Shown: in pieces, positions 12,457 to 21,935 of the stretch | How the letters are laid out: each line of letters begins with the position of its first letter | Numbering within the stretch: the first letter of the stretch is position 1 | Assembly (NCBI RefSeq): GCF_963676685.1 | Contig: NC_092345.1 | Span: 79,363,592 to 79,427,591 of the forward strand | Length of the DNA stretch: 64,000 nucleotides | Source: Mytilus edulis | Taxonomy: Eukaryota; Mollusca; Bivalvia; Mytilida; Mytilidae | Reading direction: 5' to 3' | Made by a program: the position numbers and the translations under genes | Notes under the pieces: generated by a model | The model's database searches: none | Told to the model about the DNA's origin: nothing | The model's input: the letters and a program-made list of their open reading frames with translations, nothing else

Positions 12457-13575
12457 ATGAATTTGAAATATAGGAATTTCTTACTTTTATTTGGCTTGGC
12501 TATCATGATAATTACAATATATCGAGTATATACTTCAAAAAATAGCAGTGAAAATGTACAGTATGTTGATGGTCAAGGAAATATAGTGCTCAATAAAAAT
12601 CAAATTAAGGCGAGATCATCGGAAACATTAAAAACTCAGATTGGTAATACACAAAAGGCTGCTACTACATTACCCCCTCAACCAAATCAACCTCTTGACT
12701 ATCATGTATCTATTCCGGTTATTCTCAGAGATTGTGGACAGCTATGTAACACTTCCCGACATGGATTACCAGGACCATATTTTGATCATATAAAAGCTCC
12801 AATTGATTGTACAGCTTTATTTAAAAACGATTATATTGATAGAGGACACGGCCTTAAAGTAGCACCGAGAAAAATTCCGAAGGAGTTATTGAATGATTAT
12901 ACAATGAATGGTCGAATAAGGGTTTCCAATTATTACTTTAATCAACAGTATTTAGGGAAAAAGGCAGAGACATCATTGTGGTCTAAAGAAATGATTGACC
13001 TATGGGTAGCAAGAGCAAAGAATGCAACATTGCAGGGAACTTATTATGCTGGTGAAACAAATGCTTTACGAGATGGATTACGACACGCATCATCAATCAA
13101 AGATGGCCGAGTTCTAGTCATTGGATCGGAAAACCCTTGGGTCGAAGCGTGTGCATTAGAAGCAGGTGCACGAGAAGTAGTAACTTTAGAATATGGGCGT
13201 ATTACATCAACACACCCCCAGGTTAAAACATTGGTGCCGTACGAGTTTCGTATGATGTATTTAAATGGCACCCTTGGAACATTTGATGCTATAGTTACCT
13301 TTAGTTCAGTAGAACATTCTGGACTTGGTAGGTATGGAGACGGATTAAATCCTTGGGGCGACATCATTGCAATTGCAAGAGCCTGGTGTGTGACAAAGCC
13401 TAAAGGTTCACTAACGATAGGTGTAATGTATAACTTTAATAACGACATGTTACAATTCAACGCTCACCGATATTACGGGAAGATCAGGTATCCTTACCTC
13501 ACTACTAACTGGAAACAAGTTTACAAAGGTAGAGGAGTACAAAAAGTTCATGTGTTTGAGAAAGATGACATATAA
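12457..13575 (+). CDS. DUF268-family type II membrane protein, methyltransferase-like
   Basis: A 372-residue protein with an intact single coding exon. Residues about 8-25 form a hydrophobic segment without a cleavage-like site, so a type II membrane anchor (probably Golgi/ER) is likely. A Ser/Thr/Gln-rich stem follows to about residue 85. The rest matches the DUF268 family as I know it: FNQQYLGKK, a Rossmann-like VIGSENPWVEAC (about 221-232), TLEYG, then FSSVEHSGLGRYGD (about 281-294) and NPWGD. The VIGSENP loop is where a SAM-dependent methyltransferase would bind its cofactor; the biochemical function of the family is not established. The exon opens at a good acceptor (TTTTTCAG at 12431-12438), so the 5' UTR is spliced. 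ATTAAA at 13650-13655 is a plausible poly(A) signal. Length is normal for the family and codon use looks functional. Confidence 0.85.
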   Translation: MNLKYRNFLLLFGLAIMIITIYRVYTSKNSSENVQYVDGQGNIVLNKNQIKARSSETLKTQIGNTQKAATTLPPQPNQPLDYHVSIPVILRDCGQLCNTSRHGLPGPYFDHIKAPIDCTALFKNDYIDRGHGLKVAPRKIPKELLNDYTMNGRIRVSNYYFNQQYLGKKAETSLWSKEMIDLWVARAKNATLQGTYYAGETNALRDGLRHASSIKDGRVLVIGSENPWVEACALEAGAREVVTLEYGRITSTHPQVKTLVPYEFRMMYLNGTLGTFDAIVTFSSVEHSGLGRYGDGLNPWGDIIAIARAWCVTKPKGSLTIGVMYNFNNDMLQFNAHRYYGKIRYPYLTTNWKQVYKGRGVQKVHVFEKDDI

Positions 13576-13794
13576 ATTTAACCTATGCATTCATAAATTT
13601 AATTGTATTTTGATATTATTTTTACAAATTTGTTTTTTCAAAATTGTTCATTAAAGTAGTTACATGTTTTACGCATGAACAACACTTTGCCTTCAGTGTT
13701 CTTGTAGATGGATTTCACTTATAGCAAATTAGAAAACATTTTAGGGGTTCAAACTAATCGCTAAGACATTGAAAATGTACGTGACGCGTATTTG

Positions 13795-14940
13795 TGAGCC
13801 AAAATTTGTTCCTGTGAAAAAAGTTCCAGTGGAACTAATTTCACAGGAAATATGTTCTGGGAGAACTTTTTTCACAGACAATTTCTATATAATTTGTTCC
13901 ATCTCTATGAAATAAGTTCCACACTTTACTTGGTGAAATAAGTTCTGGGTTGGTGAAATTTGTTCCTTACCTAGTGAAATAAGTTCCATGTTTGTGAGAT
14001 TTGTTCCTTACCTGGTGAAATAAGTTCTGGATTTGTAAAATTTGTTCCTTACCTGGTGAAATAAGTTCCTTGTCTGTGAAATATGTTCCACTGGTTAAAC
14101 AAGTTATCTTATATACTGAGCACTTGTCATCAGTGAGTTTAAAGTCATTATAAAAAAAACATTAAAAAAACATGTATTATATTGATAATGTAATAAATAA
14201 AAAGTGTAAACATCCAATTGGATCATGTGGAGTAAAGCAAAATTTTAATAACATGCTCAATTAATAATACTAAAAATGGACCTTATGAGCCAGGAAAGAG
14301 TAGAATAAGAAATAATAATAAAAGTCACTCCGAAAAAAAGTATTATAGTTAAAGATGAACATTTGTACTTTCTGAAAAGGACAAAGTGACTGATCAATTA
14401 TATTAAAAGACATAAAGAAACAAAAGACACATTCTTTTAAAAATGTGCAATTATCATAGCTAAGTACATGTATGATTAGAACACCCATGACAGATCATTA
14501 GGAAACAAGGAGGTTGAATACCACATAAACCATAAAACACAGATACATTATCATCGCATCATTTTCTTATCTTCATCCTACAGTCATTCCTTCAATTGCA
14601 AATGTACCCCATGCAAGCACAGAACTTATTTTCTGTGAAATAAGTTTCGAGCAGAACATTTTCATTGATTCCTATAAAATACCTTCGTTTAAACATGTTA
14701 AAACTAATATCAAAAGAACTTATTTCACTTTTAAATTTTAATATTGGAACAAAACTCATGGTGCTGTGATTTTTGTTCCGGAACTTATTTCACACTTGGT
14801 TAAAAAATTAGTTCCGGAACAAATTTTACAGTGCTGGAACATATTTTCTGTGACATAAGTTCCAGTGGAACATATTTCCTATGAAATTTGTTCCGGTGGA
14901 ACAAATGTCACGCCGGAACAAATTTTTTGTTACATATTCA
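13795..14940. mobile_element. Foldback-type element with GTTCC/GGAAC repeat arms
   Basis: Two arms (about 13795-14105 and 14600-14940) are built from short repeats such as GTGAAATAAGTTCC and GAAATTTGTTCC. The arms are inverted relative to each other: the left edge AAAATTTGTTCC aligns with the reverse complement of the right edge (AATTTGTTCCGG), followed in both by GGAAATATGTTC. The centre (14106-14600) is AT-rich and non-coding. No transposase is encoded, so the element is non-autonomous. No clear target-site duplication was seen. Confidence 0.6.
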
Positions 14941-15879
14941 CCCCAATGCATAAGCTTGTTTTGATGCCCAGTCTACGACTATGCATCCCGATCTGTGCCT
15001 TTCCTTTTCGCATCATCCAAGTTCAATCCGGTTTTTCGTTGAGTTTAGTTTTTATGTAGTATTTTGTGGAATTCCTACTCATCATTTTGTCTCGCCTGTA
15101 AAAAAAAAGGTCCAGAACGCTAAACAAAGCGATTCTCAATTATATTGCTTGTTTTCCTAAGCAAGAGATTCCTCTTGATACTTTTCCGCGTTTTTTTTTT
15201 ATATTGTATGAAACTGTTTTCTTTTGTCTTGACAAGCTTTACAGAGGTGATTATGTTTAATTGTCCTAATTCGATTATTATTATTTTTAAACACTTTCAA
15301 AATCATTCTGTCGCCTTTGACGGTAAATTAAATTGTACCCTTTAAGGTATTATAGAGGAACATTAGCCCTCGCAGTAAATTATATTTCAAGGGTTTCACT
15401 GATATTGAGGAATAATGTTCAGATTGTCCCTCGTATTGTATCACGCTGAACGATCTTGCGAAGTTAAGCAATTTTATACTGCGAGTGACAATATTCCTTA
15501 AAGTTAATGTATGAACCCTGTTTTCTGCAGTAAGGATACGATGTCCATTCCAACCATCTCGCATTTATTTGCTCCCAAATGTTGTTTTAAAATGAAACCT
15601 CTCTAGTGCTTGATGACCATACTCTGAGGTAAACATGTGGAGTGCAATAGCAGTCAAGATGAACTATTTTTAACGGATTTGAAATTATCTTTCTTTTTTA
15701 TGTTAAACTTGATTTATAAAGAAAAGCCAGTAAAAAAAATGGCAAGTAATGCATTATTGTGAAAATTACGTATTCCGAGAAAAATTAAAAACGAAACGTC
15801 ACTCATCAAATGGTAAAATCAAGAACTCGGTCACATCAAACGAATAGATAACAACTGTCATATTCCAGACTTGATACAT
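14941..15879. other. Unassigned intergenic sequence
   Basis: AT-rich with short chance ORFs only (15145-15345, 15328-15564). No motif, repeat or splice-supported exon was recognised. Confidence 0.5.
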
Positions 15880-16440
15880 GCATTTTTTTATGTAACACAT
15901 TGTTGATTAAAACCTCTCACTTGTAACAAACAAAGATAAACGAAAAAAGCATATAGACAAGCACATAAGCAAAAACAAGACAAAAATACAAAAATTTACC
16001 ACAATGCAATACCACAATGACGGGATGCATAAGAACAGAGCCACGTCAAATGGATATCACCCAAAATAGACTCGATAGTAAAAGGAATATTCAAAAAGAC
16101 AAATAAAATATTCTATAACATGTTATTAAGATGATAAACAACGTCAGTACCCAGAATCTGTACTCCAAGATCTTAGTACCTTCCGATGAGCTTTTTTAAG
16201 ACAAAAGGACGAGACCTTCTTTGACATATCACTGGTTCACAACTTTCTGCTTAGACACTTGTGACGTTTAACAAAATCTGAGATACACCTTTAACCTCTA
16301 GAATACCGAAAGATGTGGGAATATGCTGTTGAATTGGTATGTTACCTACTGCGGTGGTGAAATTGATAATTTCAAAATTAAAATCGTCTCCTTTGTCATG
16401 CATTCTGGTATTGAGATGAAAAGGACACGAAAACAATCTG
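15880..16440 (-). pseudogene. Penelope-like reverse transcriptase 3' fragment, decayed
   Basis: The minus-strand frame at 16251-16436 reads DKGDDFNFEIINF followed by VGNIP. This parallels DKRDDFSFPIVNFPF followed by SSNIS in the better copy at 59 kb. The adjoining 15880-16250 sequence resembles the non-coding region downstream of that ORF family in mollusc DNA. It is heavily mutated and truncated. Confidence 0.45.
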
Positions 16441-16754
16441 GTACTGAGACGAAAAAGACATACAATATTTGATAATACATTATAAAATCATTTATTAAGT
16501 AATGAATGATTTTGTCTCATCCATAAATCATCAATCATATTTTCGGGTTTTTTTCTTCACATTTTTAATTAAGTGCCTGCTATATACAGTTATATAATCA
16601 CATGGTGCATACATGGAGCTGGATACGGTTCCACAATCTTATTGTATACGGGCTAGTGAAACAGTAGTTCAACTACTTAAATTACCCTTTTGCCGAGCCC
16701 CTCTTGAAAAACAAACATTTTGTAGATTATTACATACTATTCTTTTATATAAAT

Positions 16755-16946
16755 AAGACCGTTAGTTTTCTCGTTTGAATTGTTTTACATTGTCTTATCG
16801 GGGCCTCTTATAGCTGACTATGTGGTATGGGCTTTGCTCATTGTTGAAGGCCGTACGGTGACCTATAGTTGTTAATTTCTGTGTCATTTTGGTCTCTTGT
16901 GGACAGTTGTTTCATTTGCAATCATACCACATCTTTTTTTTTATAT
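16755..16946 (-). repeat. Dispersed repeat family A
   Basis: Reads on the minus strand from GATGTGGTATGATTGCAAAT through the reverse complement of GGCCGTACGGTGACCTATAG to the reverse complement of GGGGCCTCTTATAGCTGACT. One of the fuller short copies. It directly abuts the first hammerhead repeat at 16947. Confidence 0.8.
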
Positions 16947-16982
16947 TTGTACTCGTTTGGCTTTATAACTATTTTGTTCTGA

Positions 16983-17027
16983 GCGTCACTGATGAGTCTT
17001 AGGTAGACGAAACGCGCGTCTAGCGTA
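16983..17027 (+). ncRNA. Hammerhead ribozyme, type I, intact core
   Basis: The conserved core is complete: CTGATGA (16989-16995), stem II GTCT/AGAC with loop TAGGT, GAAA (17009-17012), and a minimal stem III ACG-CG-CGT ending in the GTC cleavage triplet (17018-17020). Predicted cleavage is after C17020. Helix I (GCGTCA with TAGCGT) contains a mismatch and wobble pairs and is weak. Very short stem III is typical of hammerheads in animal repeats and Penelope-like elements, which are thought to act as dimers. Confidence 0.75.
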
Positions 17028-17881
17028 TTTTAAAAATTATAATCCTGGTACCTTTGATAACTATTTACACCACTAAGTCGATGCTACTGCTGGTTGACGT
17101 TTCGTCCCCGAGGGTATCACAAGCCCAGTAGTCAGCTCTTCGGTGTTGACATGAATATAAATTATATGGTCATTTTTATAAAGGAGTAGGTTCAGTAAGA
17201 CCTCTTTTTGGCCCCAAAATATAGCAGTTTTAGAAAATTGCGAAAATGTAATTTTTAAGCTATATTTTGGAAAGTAAAATGCTTCTGCTACATAAATATG
17301 AGCTGTTTTTGACAATACAATGCACAAATATCGCGTTCTGTCATCATTAAGTCATGCTAAATTACTGAAATCTTCAAAATTTTAGCATTTTGGTTTATTT
17401 TTAGACGGTTTCCGTCTGAAATGCAAGTGGCCGCATTCGTGTTCATTCATAATACTGAAATGTAAGTTGTATTTGATGATAATACAAAACATATATAAAG
17501 GTTGATGATGAACATGGATGTGGCCACTTTCATTTTTGACAAAACCATCCGAAAAGTGACGTTTTTTGGCATATTTGATAGATTTTTCATATTTAAGCTT
17601 GAATCAGAGCGTTTTTCATGACTAAATCAGTTAAAATCTTTCACATACACTAATCGAATTAATTGAAAAAGACACGTAAGTGTTTAAAAAGTGTCCAAAA
17701 ACTTTTGTTAGATGAACCTGAAATTTGAGGCCAATATCGGCCCTTACCTTTCCTGTTACAAAGGATTTTATTATCCCAGGAATAGATTACCGAAGCCGTA
17801 TTTGGCACAACTTTTTGGAATTTTGGGTCCTCAATGCTCTTCAACTTTGTACTTGTTTGGCTTTATAACTATTTTGATCTG

Positions 17882-17928
17882 AGCGTCACAGATGAGACTT
17901 ACGTAGACGAAGCGCGCGTCTGGCGTAT
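17882..17928 (+). ncRNA. Hammerhead ribozyme remnant with core mutations
   Basis: Same motif in the second direct repeat, but the core CTGATGA reads CAGATGA and GAAAC reads GAAGC. Both changes hit nucleotides that are normally essential, so this copy should be inactive. The GCGCGTC cleavage segment is preserved. Confidence 0.65.
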
Positions 17929-18014
17929 TAAGTTATAATCCTGGTACCTTTGATAACTATTTTGTCATAATTCGTTTTTTTTTCGTTTTTTTTTTTAAAT
18001 GTATCACATTTTTT

Positions 18015-18155
18015 CATGTTAGGAACTATTATAGTGGACTATACAGTATTGGTTTTTGGTCTCTTTAAAGACCGTACAGTGACTTGTAGTTGCTTAAATT
18101 CGCTTTATTTGTTAAATAGTTGTCTTATTGGCAATCGAACCACAGGTTTCTTTTT
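18015..18155 (-). repeat. Dispersed repeat family A, strongly diverged
   Basis: Retains the order of the family (TATAGTGGACTATACAGTATTGG, AGACCGTACAGTGACTTGTAG, TTATTGGCAATCGAACCACA) with many substitutions. An old copy. Confidence 0.5.
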
Positions 18156-18423
18156 ATCATTCTCTTTTCTCAGTTGTCATTTAAATTTTGAATCACACAC
18201 AATTGCTATCATTTAAAATCATCCGTTATCTAACACACTCAGAAATAAGTGAGGATTTCAAACAACTAACATCTTCTTTAAAACGAACCAAATTTTAAAA
18301 AAGTAAACAAAAAACATATTTAAACGTCGAGACAATGATTTTAACTTCAAATAAATCAGAGAAAAAAATAAACATCGCGTAGATATTTTTATCTTTTGAT
18401 GGTGTTTAAAAAATCATCTACGT

Positions 18424-20098
18424 TTCTTTGATGATATTGTGTATGATGGTGTTTGTCTGTAAAACTGTTCACAGAAATCGTGAGAAATGTTGTTTAAATA
18501 TGTTCTTTGATGATATTGTGTATGATGGTGTTTGTCTGTAAAACTGTTCACAGAAATCGTGAGAAATGTTATTTAAATATGTTCTTTGATGATATTGTGT
18601 ATGATGGTGTTTGTCTGTAAAACTGTTCACAGAAATCGTGAGAAATGTTGTTTAAATATGTCCTTTAATGATATTGTGTATGATGGTGTTTGTCTGTAAA
18701 ACTGTTCACAGAAATCGTGAGAAATGTTGTTTAAATATGTCTTTGATGATATTGTGTATGATGGTGTTTGTCTGTAAAACTGTTCATAGAAATCGTGAGA
18801 AAAGTTGTTTAAATATGTTCTTTGATGATATTGTGTATGATGGTGTTTGTCTGTAAAACTGTTCACAGAAATCGTGAGAAATGTTATTTAAATATGTTCT
18901 TTGATGATATTGTGTATGATGGTGTTTGTCTGTAAAACTGTTCACAGAAATCGTGAGAAATGTTGTTTAAATATGTTCTTTGATGATATTGTGTATGATG
19001 GTGTTTGTCTGTAAAACTGTTCACAGAAATCGTGAGAAATGTTATTTAAATATGTTCTTTGATGATATTGTGTATGATGGTGTTTGTCTGTAAAACTGTT
19101 CACAGAAATCGTGAGAAATGTTGTTTAAATAGTCCTTTAATGATATTGTGTATGATGGTGTTTGTCTGTAAAACTGTTCACAGAAATCGTGAGAAATGTT
19201 GTTTAAATATGTCTTTGATGATATTGTGTATGATGGTGTTTGTCTGTAAAACTGTTCATAGAAATCGTGAGAAAAGTTGTTTAAATATGTTGAAATTCTT
19301 TGATGATATTGTGTATGATGGTGTTTGTCTGTAAAACTGTTCACAGAAATCGTGAGAAATATTGTTTAAATATGTTCTTTGATGATATTGTGTATGATGG
19401 TGTTTGTCTGTAAAACTGTTCACAGAAATCGTGAGAAATATTGTTTAAATATGTTCTTTGATGATATTGTGTATGATGGTGTTTGTCTGTAAAACTGTTC
19501 AAAGAAATAGTGAGAAATGTTGTTTAAATATGTTCTTTGATGATATTGTGTATGATGGTGTTTGTCTGTAAAACTGTTCACAGAAATAGTGAGAAATGTT
19601 GTTTAAATCTGTTCTTTGATGATATTGTGTATGATGGTGTTTGTCTGTAAAACTGTTCACAGAAATAGTGAGAAATGTTGTTTAAATCTGTTCTTTGATG
19701 ATATTGTGTACGATGGTGTTTGTCTGTAAAACTGTTCACAGAAATCGTGAGAAATGTTGTTTAAATATGTTCTTTGATGATATTGTGTACGATGGTGTTT
19801 GTCTGTAAAACCGTTCAAAGAAATAGTGAGAAATGTTGTTTAAATATGTTCTTTGATGATATTGTGTATGATGGTGTTTGTCTGTAAAACTGTTCACAGA
19901 AATAGTGAGAAATGTTGTTTAAATATGTTCTTTGATGATATTGTGTATGATGGTGTTTGTCTGTAAAACTGTTCACAGAAATAGTGAGAAATGTTGTTTA
20001 AATATGTTCTTTGATGATATTGTGTATGATGGTGTTTGTCTGTAAAACTGTTCAAAGAAATCGTGAGAAATGTTGTTTAAATATGTCCTTTGATGATT
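18424..20098. repeat. 79-bp minisatellite, about 21 units, with higher-order structure
   Basis: Units of 79 bp run from GATGATATTGTGTATGATGG through CTGTAAAACTGTTCACAG to GTTGTTTAAATATGTTCTTT. Most differ by one to three changes. A block of variants at 18655-18815 (CCTTTAATG, then GTCTTTG, then TTCATAG/AAAAGTT) recurs at 19128-19290, about 473 bp later (six units). This shows a recent multi-unit duplication. Each unit holds a TTCAC/GTGAG hairpin. The overlapping ORFs on both strands arise from the repeat and are not genes. Confidence 0.9.
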
Positions 20099-20199
20099 TT
20101 TTTTAATACAAAAAACATGTAAAATTTATATTTGTCTTCAACAGCTATATGTGTCTAGCTGATTAACATTTTGACTTCATGAAAATAAGTTGTTCAGAA

Positions 20200-20660
20200 A
20201 ATATTTCATAAAGAGGCAGAATATACCAAAGGAACACTCAATAATTAAATCCCAAAACAAAACAGAAAATACTGGACAGTATATACAACTGACAACATCA
20301 ACCGCCATCACCTACGAGGTCGATGATAAACATAACAAAATCAATAAAAGATAAACAGTAGTATATAACAACCAAATCTTCAATTGATCGAAAAGGTAAA
20401 CAGACCCTGCTCCAAAAGTAACACCCGTCGTGTTGATCATAACAAGTGCATATCATTTAGCGTTAGATGATGTCTCACTTGAGGACAAAAGGACGGTATT
20501 GTGGCTACGGCACTTTGAATGTATTCTATGGTCAAATATGACGCAGATAGTTCAATACAGTGAGCACATTCATGATAGCGCTCATAATTTTTCTAAGGAT
20601 GCCTTAAACTTTTCCAATAAAGACCTTTGGTTCATATCTTCTTTGTTAATTTTATCCTTT
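20200..20660 (-). pseudogene. Penelope-like element 3' remnant
   Basis: Contains GTAAACAGACCCTGCTCC and CACCCGTCGTGTT, matching the segment just downstream of the Penelope-like ORF at 58921-58970 (GTAAGCAGATCCTGCTCC, CACCCGTCGTGTT) in the same orientation. The following 20455-20610 appears related to the 3' coding end but is too decayed to translate. The 78-codon plus-strand ORF here is fortuitous. Confidence 0.45.
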
Positions 20661-21837
20661 TTGTGAAATTGAAAGTTTACATTTGGGAAGCTTCAATCAA
20701 CTTTTGTCAAAAAGTTCAGTTCTGATCAGTTAAGATGCATTGTGTATGAGGCAGACTTAACTCTATCTGTGGTATTTTTTTTGTTTCAATAGTCGGGTCA
20801 ACACAGAAGATGTTACTCAAAATATTTAAACGGCATAGTGAATGGAAAATTTTACTTTTCCTCATAAAAATAAGGGAATGTAGTATGCTTGCCGTACCTA
20901 AGTCTGTTTTGCAAAAATTGGCATGTTAATATTACAATAAAGGCAACAGTAGTATACCGGTGTTCAAATTTAGTAAGTGTATATTGTTACAGATACATTT
21001 AAATTGAGAGTAAAGAATCAGACTAGCATGGAAACGTTAAACTCATTTCTTCACACATCTTTAAAATTTGATCAGTAGTTGTATCTGTTGCTCCTTTTTT
21101 AATTGAAAAGAACAACACTTTTTGTTTCTGAATACTATTTTCTGTCGAATTGCAATGTATTGCGGTCAATATGTCCTTACAAATGACAGAAACTTTCACA
21201 CAGTACGTTTTCTAAAAGGCTTATTTATTTATAAAATAAGTTTTTAGAAGGCGCCAGTTTTCAAATGTCATTGTGGTGACTTGAAGTGGTTTGGTTCAGA
21301 GAAATAATTCGATTTTGAAAAAACAATTGCTTTGTACAAAAAAGAATTGTCACTGTTTTTTTTTATTCTGACTCCGCCTTTTTATTAAAAAATGAAAAGT
21401 TGACATGAGGTGAAAGGTCCAAATACATCATACACAATTAATTATGAATTTTAAACATATCAGAGCTTGAACGAGTGGCATTTTTAACCTACACTGACCA
21501 AGCAAATAGCAAATACATGTTAAACATTATAAACTATAAACAAACGGTTGTACAAAAACATATCTATCCGGGTATATCAACTCCCGGATGTGAAATTCCC
21601 TCTCTCTACAAAACATATACATATCATACAATTATACAATAACGTAATTATATACTATACAACAAAACATTTCAACAGTATTGTTTCTTCAGTTCTCCAC
21701 GATTCTGCCTAATGTGTATCCTTCAAATATTACAGAAATGTTCAATGGTATATAAATCGTATTTCTATTGTTTGTCTAGCATTGCACTTTGAATAACTTC
21801 TGGGATCGATACCAATCTTCATCAAATGTATGTCGAA
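20661..21837. other. Unassigned AT-rich DNA downstream of the modular gene
   Basis: No coding or repeat features recognised. If the last exon at 21838-21935 is real, the part next to it is 3' UTR. I saw no canonical AATAAA close to that stop on the minus strand. Confidence 0.4.
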
Positions 21838-21935
21838 TCACTTGTATACACATTTAAGTCTTTTCTTTTTACACAATATGACATTGTGATATACTATGTC
21901 GATGTAGACAAATTTGATTTCTACAGCTTTGTTAT
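21838..21935 (-). CDS. Exon 13 of the modular gene (candidate last exon)
   Basis: Opens after the strong acceptor TTTTTTATAATCTTTCAG. Joined to the T left by exon 12, it reads YNKAVEIKFVYIDIVYHN, then VILCKKKRLKCVYK and TGA. It carries all the Lys and Tyr and the only Cys of the mature protein, so it is compositionally foreign to the rest: either a distinct C-terminal tail or a chance exon. No nearby AATAAA was seen. Confidence 0.4.

Larger units (their letters stand above)
16947..17965 (+). mobile_element. Penelope/retrozyme-like element with two hammerhead-bearing direct repeats
   Basis: Direct repeats of about 117 bp (16947-17063 and 17848-17965) share TTTGGCTTTATAACTATTTTG near the start, a hammerhead motif, and ATAATCCTGGTACCTTTGA at the end. 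They flank about 785 bp of non-coding sequence that begins CGATGCTACTGCTGGTTGACG. Repeat-flanked, non-coding units with a hammerhead in each repeat are the layout described for Penelope-like pseudo-LTRs and for non-autonomous retrozymes. No reverse transcriptase is inside, so the element is non-autonomous. Confidence 0.6.

Noticed and set aside
18424-20098. CRISPR-like array or repetitive protein gene
   Set aside because: The 79-bp units are contiguous with no unique spacers, and the unit length is not a multiple of three. It is a minisatellite in a eukaryotic genome.
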